In this document: piece after piece, positions 57,612 to 64,000 of the stretch
Numbering within the stretch: position 1 is the first letter of the stretch
Layout of the letters: each line of letters opens with the position of its first letter
DNA from: Massilia psychrophila
GTDB taxonomy: Bacteria; Pseudomonadota; Gammaproteobacteria; Burkholderiales; Burkholderiaceae_D
Direction of reading: 5' to 3'
Length of the DNA: 64,000 bases
NCBI RefSeq assembly: GCF_002760665.1
Contig: NZ_PDOB01000018.1
Coordinates: 23,667-87,666 of the forward strand
Notes under the pieces: model-generated
What the model saw: the letters and a program-made list of their open reading frames with translations, nothing else
What the model was told of the DNA's origin: nothing
Databases searched by the model: none
Translations under genes and position numbers: made by a program

Positions 57612-58105
57612 TCGGGCGCCGCGCGAGGACATTGCTGGCCGCGACGGTGCTGGCCTGCTGCTGCGCGGCAGCGTGGGCCCACCAGTTCCACGTCGGGATC
57701 ACCGACGTCAGCTTCAACGCCAGGACCGGCAGCACCGAGATCGTCCATACCTATATGACGGACGATATCGACGCGCTGCTGGCAAACCTGTACCAGCGCC
57801 AGTTCGACCTGACCCAGCCCGAGCACGAAGCGGTTCTGCGCAAGTACATCGAAAAGCGGTTCTGGATGCGGTCGGCCGACAGCCAGCGCTTGCCGATCCG
57901 CTGGGTCGGCTTGCGGGTCGGCGCCGAAAGCGTCGTGATCTACCAGGAGATCGAGAACACGCCGTTGTCAAAAACGGCGGCGATCCACGACGAAGTGCTG
58001 ACTGACTTCATTGCCGAGCAATCGAACACTGTCACCCTGCATGGCAAGGATATGATCACCACACTCATCTTCGAGCGCAAGAACCCCGACCAGGGCGTGC
58101 GCTGA
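57608..58105 (+). CDS. DUF6702-like exported protein
   Basis: A 165-residue protein, GTG start at 57608 overlapping the stop of M1 copy B. Signal peptide ending near AAAWAHQ. The mature part begins HQFHVGITDVSFNARTGSTEIVHTYMTDDID, the pattern of DUF6702 proteins, which are often found beside exported M1 peptidases and TonB receptors. An N-terminal His of the mature chain (AHQFH) is a possible metal ligand by analogy with other exported copper/zinc proteins, an inference only. No enzyme motif. Operon with M1 upstream and TonB receptor 39 bases downstream. Confidence 0.82.
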   Translation: MIGRRARTLLAATVLACCCAAAWAHQFHVGITDVSFNARTGSTEIVHTYMTDDIDALLANLYQRQFDLTQPEHEAVLRKYIEKRFWMRSADSQRLPIRWVGLRVGAESVVIYQEIENTPLSKTAAIHDEVLTDFIAEQSNTVTLHGKDMITTLIFERKNPDQGVR

Positions 58106-58144
58106 TTGCGCCCGGCCGCCAGCGTTTACCTTGACTGTTACCCC

Positions 58145-60199
58145 ATGCCGACCCTTCGCTTGACTCCCTGCGCGCTCGCCGCGCTGCTGCTGCAGGCCCC
58201 TTGCCGGGCCGACGATGACGTGCTCCAGCGCGTGCTGGTCGGCGGCTCGCGCGCCAGCGTGCTCGGTGTCGCCGACTCCGCCAACGCCGGCACGGTCGAC
58301 CAAAAGCAGCTGGCAGCGCGCACCGTGTACCGCCCGGGCGAGCTGCTCGAAGCGACGCCGGGGCTGATCGTCAGCCAGCACAGCGGCGAAGGCAAGGCCA
58401 ACCAATTCTACCTGCGCGGCTTCAACCTCGACCACGGCACCGACCTGCGCACCACGCTCGACGACATGCCGGTCAACCAGCGCAGCCACGCCCATGGCCA
58501 GGGCTGGACCGACCTCAATTTCCTGATGCCCGAACTGGCCACGCGTCTGGACTACAGGAAGGGGCCGTATTCGGCCCAGCATGGCGACTTCGCTTCCGCC
58601 GGCAGCGCTGCCGTCACCTACGCCAACCGCTTGGCCCAGGGCGTCGCCAGCGCCAGCATCGGCCAGAACGGCTACGCCCGCGCCGCGATCGCCGCTTCGC
58701 CGGAGGTCAATCTCGGCAGCGGCAGCGGCAACCTGCTGTCCGCGCTTGAAGTGCTGCACAACGACGGCCCGTTCAGGCATCCCGACGACTACCAGAAGGT
58801 CAACGGCGTGCTGCGCTACAGCCAGGGCTACGCCAACAACGGGTTTTCGGTGACGGCGATGGCCTACCGCGCCACATGGAACGCCACCGACCAGGTGCCG
58901 CAACGCGCGGTCGACGCCGGCGCGCTGACGCGCTTCGACACCATCGACGCGACCGACGGCGGCGCCGCCCGCCGCTACAGCCTGTCCGGCGTGTGGCGCA
59001 GGACCGGCAGCGACTCGTCGTCGAAAGCGAGCGCCTACCTGATCCGCAACCAGCTCGACCTGTATTCGAACTTCACGTATTTTAAGGACGACCCGGTCAA
59101 TGGCGACCAGTTCAGCCAGCCGGACCGGCGCATCACGAGCGGGTTCAACGCCAGCCATACCTGGCACGCACATCCGGCCGGGTTGCAGTCCAGCGTGACG
59201 ATCGGCGCGCAGCTGCAAAACGATAACGTGTTCAATGGCTTGCACAACACGAAGGCGCGCCGGCGCCTCTCGACTACGCGCGAGGATCACGTCGTCGAGA
59301 CCAGCGTCGGTCTGTTTGTCGACAACAGCACGCGCTGGACCCAGACCTTTCGCACCGTCGCCGGCCTGCGCGCCGACCATTATCGTTTCAACGTCGCCAG
59401 CAGCCTGGCGGCCAATTCCGGCACCTCGAACGCGAGCCTGCTCAGCCCCTCGCTCAGCCTCATTTTCGGGCCGTGGAAACGGACCGATTTCTACGTCAAC
59501 GCCGGCAATGGCTTTCACAGCAACGACGCGCGCGGCACCTCGAGCACCATCGATCCGCGCTCGGGGCAGGCGGCCGGCAAAGTGCCTGGCCTGGTGCGCT
59601 CGCGCGGCATGGAGTTTGGCGTGCGCACCGAGATCGTACCGAAGCTGCAAACGGCGTTGTCGCTGTACCGGCTCGATTTCGATTCCGAACTGACGTTCGT
59701 GGGCGACGCCGGCACGACCGAGGCGGGCGGTCCGAGCCGGCGCATCGGGATCGAGTTTTCCAACTACTACAAGGCATTGAAATGGCTGACGGTCGACGTC
59801 GACGTCGCCTTCGCACGCGCCCGTTCGCGCGCTTTTTCGCCACAAGGCAACCACATTCCAGGGGCAGTCGAAGGCGTCGGCCAGCTGGCGCTGACGCTCA
59901 ATCAACTCGGGCCCTGGTCGGGCGCGCTGCGCCTGCGCTACTTCGGTCCCCGCCCGCTCATCGACAACAACAGCGTGCGCTCCAAACCGGGCACCACCCT
60001 CAACGGCCGCATTGCCTACCAGCTCGGCAAGACCATGAAGGTCGAGCTGGAAGGGTTTAACCTGGCCAACCGGCGCGATTCGGCGATCGACTACCTGTAC
60101 GCCTCGCGCCTGGCCGGCGAGCCCGAGGCGCGCGACGACATCCACTTCCACCCGGTCGAATCGCGTTCGGCGCGCCTGACGCTAGTAAAGAACTGGTAG
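58145..60199 (+). CDS. TonB-dependent receptor, small
   Basis: A 684-residue outer-membrane receptor. ATG 58145 gives a signal peptide MPTLRLTPCALAALLLQAPCRA. The plug has YRPGELLEATPGLIVSQHSGEGKANQFYLRGFNLDHGTDL and MPVNQRSHAHGQGWTDLNFLMPEL, the His-rich SHAHGQGW string being common in this receptor clade. The barrel ends ARLTLVKNW with the C-terminal aromatic residue needed for assembly. It closes the operon M1-B / DUF6702 / receptor, which suggests uptake of a metal or peptide product released by the peptidases; this is inference. Receptors of this clade are often labelled iron-siderophore receptors without proof. Confidence 0.88.
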   Translation: MPTLRLTPCALAALLLQAPCRADDDVLQRVLVGGSRASVLGVADSANAGTVDQKQLAARTVYRPGELLEATPGLIVSQHSGEGKANQFYLRGFNLDHGTDLRTTLDDMPVNQRSHAHGQGWTDLNFLMPELATRLDYRKGPYSAQHGDFASAGSAAVTYANRLAQGVASASIGQNGYARAAIAASPEVNLGSGSGNLLSALEVLHNDGPFRHPDDYQKVNGVLRYSQGYANNGFSVTAMAYRATWNATDQVPQRAVDAGALTRFDTIDATDGGAARRYSLSGVWRRTGSDSSSKASAYLIRNQLDLYSNFTYFKDDPVNGDQFSQPDRRITSGFNASHTWHAHPAGLQSSVTIGAQLQNDNVFNGLHNTKARRRLSTTREDHVVETSVGLFVDNSTRWTQTFRTVAGLRADHYRFNVASSLAANSGTSNASLLSPSLSLIFGPWKRTDFYVNAGNGFHSNDARGTSSTIDPRSGQAAGKVPGLVRSRGMEFGVRTEIVPKLQTALSLYRLDFDSELTFVGDAGTTEAGGPSRRIGIEFSNYYKALKWLTVDVDVAFARARSRAFSPQGNHIPGAVEGVGQLALTLNQLGPWSGALRLRYFGPRPLIDNNSVRSKPGTTLNGRIAYQLGKTMKVELEGFNLANRRDSAIDYLYASRLAGEPEARDDIHFHPVESRSARLTLVKNW

Positions 60200-60263
60200 G
60201 TTCGCGACGTCAAGACGCGCCCGCGGCGCACGCGGACCGGCTAAAAATGCTACCCTCCCGGGC

Positions 60264-61046
60264 ATGACGACTCCCGCACCTCCTTTTACCGATCCGGCCC
60301 AGGTGGCGCATGCACTGCGCAGCGCCGGCTACGCGCTGCTGCGCCCCTCCGACGTCGCCGCCCTCGCCGGCTGCGGCCTGGAGGATCTCGACGCGCTGGC
60401 GCCGGGCTGGGACCGGCTGGCGCTGGACAACTACCTCAAGGACGGCGGTCATTACCGGCGCCGGCGCCATTCCTGCTTCATCGACGACGGCGCGCAACCG
60501 GCACTGACGCAGGCGCCGCACCGCGCCCACTGGCAGCCGGTTCAATACAACGCGCTGCACGGCGGCATGCACCGGCTGTTCGAACCGATCGAGCCGGCCA
60601 CCATCGCGCAGCCGGCATGGAACGCGCTGCTGCGCGCACTTGGCCAGGTGTGTTCCAGCGTCAGGGGCAAGCAGCGCTGGTACGTCGAGGCGCACCAGTT
60701 TCGCATCGATACCCTCGGCGGCATTGGCAGGCCGACGCCGGAAGGCGCGCACCGCGATGGCGTCGACTTCGTCGCGGTGCTGCTGGTCGGGCGCAGCAAT
60801 ATCAAGGGCGGCGAAACGCGTATCTTCGAAGCGGCCGGCCATGGCGGCAAGCGATTTACCATGTTCGAGCCGTGGACCATGCTGCTGCTCGACGATGCCG
60901 CCGTGATCCACGAATCGACGCCGATCCAGCCGACGGGAGAAAACGGCCATCGCGACACGCTGGTACTGACCTGGCGCGCGGGCGCGTTCCAGGGTGATGA
61001 CGAGGATGCGACATCCGGCCCCATGCTTGCGCCAAATCCGCCATAG
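60264..61046 (+). CDS. 2OG-Fe(II) dioxygenase (PF10014 type)
   Basis: A 260-residue non-haem iron oxygenase of the family that includes L-isoleucine 4-hydroxylase (IDO). Iron ligands His163 and Asp165 are in GAHRDGVDF and His216 in VIHESTP; Arg230 in HRDTLVLTW would bind 2-oxoglutarate. Other family strings are WYVEAHQFRI, NIKGGETRI and MLLLDDAAVIH. Expected reaction: hydroxylation of a free amino acid or similar small molecule with release of succinate and CO2. It lies 64 bases after the TonB receptor on the same strand and could be co-transcribed with it. Confidence 0.87.
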   Translation: MTTPAPPFTDPAQVAHALRSAGYALLRPSDVAALAGCGLEDLDALAPGWDRLALDNYLKDGGHYRRRRHSCFIDDGAQPALTQAPHRAHWQPVQYNALHGGMHRLFEPIEPATIAQPAWNALLRALGQVCSSVRGKQRWYVEAHQFRIDTLGGIGRPTPEGAHRDGVDFVAVLLVGRSNIKGGETRIFEAAGHGGKRFTMFEPWTMLLLDDAAVIHESTPIQPTGENGHRDTLVLTWRAGAFQGDDEDATSGPMLAPNPP

Positions 61047-61232
61047 CCCCCAACCGCCGCTGTAGTCGCGCCCTTTAAACCCCGATCACAAGGCGTGCTG
61101 GGTGGAACAGCATGCTATTCACGCCGAAGGTCACGCCATCCCGATCGTCGAAAACAGGGCGGCCTCGGGCGGCAGGCTTACGCTGGTACTGCGCAGCAAG
61201 CTGGAACGGTAAGAGTTAAAGCTGGCGCGTCG

Positions 61233-61250
61233 TCCTCGCGCAAGCGGGGA
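61233..61250. repeat. REP-like imperfect hairpin
   Basis: TCCTCGC, loop GCAA, GCGGGGA, in the context CGTCGTCCTCGCGCAAGCGG and followed by ATCCAGG. This is the form of widespread repetitive extragenic palindromes in proteobacteria. One arm matches the hairpin at 32581-32608. Confidence 0.55.
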
Positions 61251-61330
61251 TCCAGGTTCGCCGCATAGCTACCGAATGCGCTTCCCCGCTTTGACGAGTA
61301 TGTGGTCCTACCCGTGGTGAAAACGACCGT

Positions 61331-61362
61331 AAAAAAACGCCCGCGACCTTGCGGTGCGGGCG
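61331..61362 (-). terminator. Rho-independent terminator after the DUF1800/DUF1501 pseudogene
   Basis: Stem CGCCCGC / GCGGGCG with an inner ACC/GGT extension, followed on the minus strand by seven T. It lies about 84 bases after the broken gene's stop. Confidence 0.8.
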
Positions 61363-61445
61363 GCAATCCAATTTATGTGGGAAAAATTGGAGGAGACAGA
61401 TACAATATATGCCGATTTATGGTGCGCCGCAATACCGTAGAACTA

Positions 61446-62793
61446 CTACCCCCGTATCAGCTGGAACCCAAGCCCACGCTCAGGCATTGCGGGAAAGATC
61501 TGCGCGAGCTGATGGTCGCCCAGCCGCAAATGCCGCTCTGCAACATGCGCCAGTACCCAGCGGAAGTCGGTCGTGACCGGCAGATCGCGGCCCTCGTTGA
61601 GCGCGCCGTCGCCAATGCCCTGCCAGTCGCCGTAGACCTTGCCGCCGGCAACCGCGCCGCCCATCACCCACATCACGTTGCCGTGGCCATGGTCGGTGCC
61701 GCCGTTGCCGTTTTCGCGCGCCGTGCGGCCGAATTCGGACATCACGATAACGGTGGTGTCGTCGAACAGCGTCCCCAGGCGCTGCGCCAGGGTCGACAGT
61801 CCCAGCGCCAGCGGCGCCAGCCGGTTGGCCAGCTGGCCGCTGCCGGCGCCCTGGTTGGCGTGCGTGTCCCAGCCGCCCAGCGCAAAGAAGGCGAGCTGGA
61901 TGTTCGGATCGTTGCGCATCAGCGTGCCCAGGCGGGCGGCGGCGGCGGGGAAGCCGTTCGGCAGCGGCGCGCCGCCGTTGGCCATTGTCATTTCGCCGTT
62001 GGCGGCGGCTTCCATCACTTCCTTGTGCGCGCTCTTGCCGTCCCGGTAGGCGCGCCCGAAGCGCTGGTTGGTGGCGTACAGTTGCTCGAAGGCGGCGCCG
62101 AACGCCGGCCGGTACCAGGGCGGCCCGCGCGCCACGCACCCTGCCGGGGGTGTAATCGGCCGCGCTGGAAAGGTAGTTGTCGAGGTAGTACAGCATCGCC
62201 GGGTGCTTGGCGGTGGCGCCCAGCAGGTCGCGGAACAGGCCCATCGCGTACGGCCGGATGGCGTCGCGCTCATAGCTGGCCACCAGCGCGCGGTCGATTC
62301 CCTTGCCGGAAAAGACATTGAAATGGTTGTACCAGAAGTCGACCATGACTTCTTCAAGCTGGCGCGGGCTGTCGATCGCGCGCGCAACGCGCGCCTCGGC
62401 CGTCTCGAGCGCAATGGCGGCGAGCCCGGCGCGCCGGCGCTGCTTTGCCCCTTCGTCCTCGTCGCGCACCTGCTTTCGCAATTCGGCGAACTGGCCGGCG
62501 ATGTCGCCGGCGCTGGCGTTGGCGGCGTCGAGGGCAGCCAGGCGCTCGGTCAGCGCGGCCGGATAGGCCAGGCTTTGCGGCTTGAGCTGGGCGTCGATAT
62601 AGCGCTGCACACCGGTTTGCGCGACCCGTTCGATATCGCCCGGCTCGGGGCCGAACGCGAGCCGGTTCAACACGTGGGCCGCCTGCTGCTCGGCGCTGAG
62701 CGAGCCCGCACCGGCGCCGGCCGATGCCGGCAAACTGGCGAACGCGGACAGCAGCACGCCGATGGCGGCGGCGGCGGGTGGTGATTTTTTCAT
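61446..62793 (-). pseudogene. Frame-disrupted fusion of DUF1800 (front) and DUF1501 (back) genes
   Basis: Two overlapping minus-strand frames together give a broken product. From ATG 62793 (GAGG upstream; signal peptide SAFASLPASAGA) to about 62150 the frame encodes the first part of a DUF1800 protein: AAHVLNRLAFGPEPGDIERV, DFWYNHFNVFSGKG, LLGATAKHPAMLYYLDNYLSS. After that the same frame turns into low-complexity Arg/Pro. From about 62130 another frame encodes the last part of a DUF1501 protein: LGGWDTHANQG, VIVMSEFGRTARENGNGGTDHGHGN, LPVTTDFRWVLAHV, to a stop at 61446. DUF1800 and DUF1501 genes are normally neighbours, so a deletion with frame change joined them. The middle of DUF1800 and the front of DUF1501 are missing. 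Loss of both functions is expected. Confidence 0.75.
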
Positions 62794-62850
62794 GGACAGC
62801 CTCATGGCGAGGAAACCGTTCGATCGCGCTCGCGGTATGGTCGGTAATTA

Positions 62851-62880
62851 TTGCTTAGTGATATTGTTGCTTAGTGATAT
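62851..62880. repeat. Direct repeat of 14 bp, 16-bp period
   Basis: TTGCTTAGTGATAT occurs at 62851-62864 and again at 62867-62880, in the AT-rich spacer between the broken DUF1800/1501 gene and the TetR-type gene. It may be an activator or repressor site or a duplicated promoter piece. Confidence 0.7.
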
Positions 62881-62962
62881 ATATCCTAATCGATGGCGGG
62901 GTCTAAAGCTTGTCATGTTTCAATTGCAAGTAAATGTTACCGCGACCGCCATCCGCATTTTA

Positions 62963-62995
62963 ATCAATCGATTTACTTATATCAAACGATTGATA
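62963..62995. promoter_or_regulatory. Candidate autoregulatory operator of the TetR-type gene
   Basis: TATCAA-ACGA-TTGATA (62980-62995) is a perfect dyad, and ATCAATCG (62963-62970) with CGATTGAT (62987-62994) forms a wider inverted repeat. The site ends 19 bases before the regulator start. TetR-family proteins commonly bind such dyads next to their own genes. Confidence 0.5.
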
Positions 62996-63014
62996 AGTGT
63001 GGTGTAATCGCCCC

Positions 63015-63731
63015 ATGGAACATTTCAATCAAACCACCGCCGACGACACGCGCAAAACCCGCTCGGACGGGGCGCAGTCGCGCGAGCGGCTGTTGCTGGC
63101 GGCAATGCGGCTGTTCGCCGAGCAGGGCTTTGCCAATACCTCGACGCGCGAGATCGCCCTCGCCGCCGGCACCAACATTGCCTCGATCAGCTACTATTTC
63201 GGCGACAAGGCCGGCCTGTACCGCGCCGCTTTCAGCGACCATGCGGCGTGCCCGGCCGAGGGTCTGGCCGCCTTCGCCGATCCCCGGCTCACCCTGCGCG
63301 AAGCGCTGCAGGGCTTCTACGCCAACCTGCTCGGCCCCCTGAAACAGGGCGACCGGGCGCGCCTGGGAATGCGGCTGTGGTTCCGCGAAATGTTGGAACC
63401 GACCGGCTTGTGGATGGAAAAAATCGACAACGGCATCAAGCCCGCTCACGCCGCCCTGGTGCTGGTGCTGGGCCGCCACCTTGGCGTCGCCCAGCCGCAG
63501 GACGACGTCGCGCGGCTGGCTTTCTGCGTCGTCGGCCTGGCGTTCCAGATGATGGTCTCGCGCGACGTCATCGACCAGCTCAACCCGCGGCTGCTGGCGA
63601 CAAGCGCCGCCGTCGACACCTGGATGGCGCGCCTGGTCGATTACGCCGAGGCAATGGTCAGTGCTGAACAAACGCGCCTGCACACCCTCAGGCCGATAGC
63701 AAAATCTCTGCCACGAAAGAAAAAAGCATGA
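63015..63731 (+). CDS. TetR-family regulator, CecR (YbiH)-like
   Basis: A 238-residue repressor. ATG 63015 is preferred to a GTG six codons upstream. The N-terminal helix-turn-helix is RERLLLAAMRLFAEQGFANTSTREIALAAGTNIASISYYFGDKAGLYRAAF, and the C-terminal ligand-binding domain (about 80-225) has the CecR/DUF1956 look (LWFREMLEPTGLW). CecR of E. coli controls an efflux operon; here the gene overlaps the following outer-membrane efflux gene by four bases (ATGA), so it probably regulates a multidrug-type efflux system lying mostly beyond the window. A dyad just upstream suggests autoregulation. Confidence 0.88.
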   Translation: MEHFNQTTADDTRKTRSDGAQSRERLLLAAMRLFAEQGFANTSTREIALAAGTNIASISYYFGDKAGLYRAAFSDHAACPAEGLAAFADPRLTLREALQGFYANLLGPLKQGDRARLGMRLWFREMLEPTGLWMEKIDNGIKPAHAALVLVLGRHLGVAQPQDDVARLAFCVVGLAFQMMVSRDVIDQLNPRLLATSAAVDTWMARLVDYAEAMVSAEQTRLHTLRPIAKSLPRKKKA

Positions 63732-64000
63732 AGATAGTGAAGACCTTGACCGCCGCTTGCGCGCCGCTTGCGCTGTGCGCCTGCGCGCTGGCGCCGCCGC
63801 CGGCGCAAGTGAGCGCGCAGGCGCCGCCACAATGGTATGCGGCGCCCGCCCACAACGCCAGCCTGACCGAACTGTCCGGCTGGTGGCAGCGCCAGGGCGA
63901 CCCGCTGCTGGTGCGGCTGATCGATGCGGCGCAGGCAGCCAGCCCGAACGTGTCGGCGGCGCGCTCGCGCATCGAGCAGTCGCGCGCGCAGCGCGCGGCC
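63728..64000 (+). CDS. Outer-membrane efflux lipoprotein, NodT/OprM type (3' end outside window)
   Basis: 91 codons are visible. ATG at 63728 overlaps the TetR-type stop. The signal sequence MKIVKTLTAACAPLALCAC has a Cys-containing lipobox (CACALAPPP), and the mature start contains WW.RQGDPLLVRLIDAAQAASPNVSAARSRIEQSRAQ, the conserved opening helix of the RND outer-membrane factor family. It would form the outer-membrane duct of a tripartite exporter whose other genes presumably follow. Confidence 0.85.
   Translation, partial: MKIVKTLTAACAPLALCACALAPPPAQVSAQAPPQWYAAPAHNASLTELSGWWQRQGDPLLVRLIDAAQAASPNVSAARSRIEQSRAQRAA

Larger units (their letters stand above)
61047..61445. other. Intergenic region with repeat and terminator, possible gene remnant
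   Basis: A 399-bp stretch. A 36-codon open tail at 61102-61212 on the plus strand (VEQHAIHAEGHAIPIVENRA ... RSKLER) reads like protein but has no domain and may be a remnant. A REP-like hairpin follows at 61233-61250 and a minus-strand terminator at 61331-61362. No functional gene is accepted. Confidence 0.5.

Noticed and set aside
61178..61366. 62-codon minus-strand frame with NLDPRLREDD
   Set aside because: This string is the usual translation of a REP-like palindrome, not a protein.

Overview
The window is high-GC DNA with the gene content of an environmental betaproteobacterium, most likely Oxalobacteraceae (Massilia/Duganella-like). Pointers to this are an OxlT-type oxalate/formate antiporter, a phasin, TonB-dependent carbohydrate uptake and a glucokinase fused to an RpiR/HexR-type regulator. 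This placement is inference from gene content; there is no rRNA or other marker in the window. No tRNA, rRNA, CRISPR array or complete insertion sequence was seen.

Layout. 1-838: tail of a glutathione S-transferase and a small lipoprotein. 831-16619: a starch/maltodextrin island. It holds a GH13 alpha-glucosidase, a POT-family transporter with a secreted pullulanase, a minus-strand operon (SLC45-type sugar transporter, phosphoglucomutase, periplasmic alpha-amylase, glucokinase-HexR fusion) and a secreted GH31 transglucosylase-like enzyme. 16697-18553: a DEAD-box RNA helicase. 18683-26071: a second part of the carbohydrate system, with a large TonB-dependent receptor, a flavin-dependent (tryptophan-type) halogenase, a DUF6445-like protein and a divergent secreted cyclomaltodextrinase/neopullulanase-like GH13 enzyme. 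Together these genes would carry maltodextrins across the outer membrane, cut them in the periplasm, move the products across the inner membrane and feed them to glucokinase and phosphoglucomutase. A 15-bp palindrome resembling the HexR box recurs in the three divergent promoter regions of these genes, so the fused glucokinase-HexR protein is the obvious candidate regulator.

26233-37639: mixed housekeeping and accessory genes (GNAT acetyltransferase, cytosine deaminase, phasin, MdlA/MdlB ABC exporter pair, TPR-GGDEF diguanylate cyclase, small lipoprotein, orphan molybdopterin oxidoreductase).

37680-45731: a tightly packed five-gene minus-strand operon built around a 1216-residue tubulin/FtsZ-superfamily protein that ends in a GYF_2-like domain and an acidic tail. 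Its partners are two zinc-ribbon proteins, a secreted/anchored vWA-like protein with a degraded metal site and a three-helix membrane protein. This is the best candidate for a poorly described biological system in the window.

46164-64000: an M29-like aminopeptidase, an OxlT-like carrier, an alpha/beta hydrolase, a CHASE-type sensor histidine kinase, two tandem M1-family metallopeptidases with partly homogenised sequences followed by a DUF6702 protein and a TonB-dependent receptor, a 2OG-Fe dioxygenase, a broken gene that joins the front of a DUF1800 gene to the back of a DUF1501 gene, and a TetR/CecR-type regulator overlapping the start of an outer-membrane efflux lipoprotein that runs off the end.
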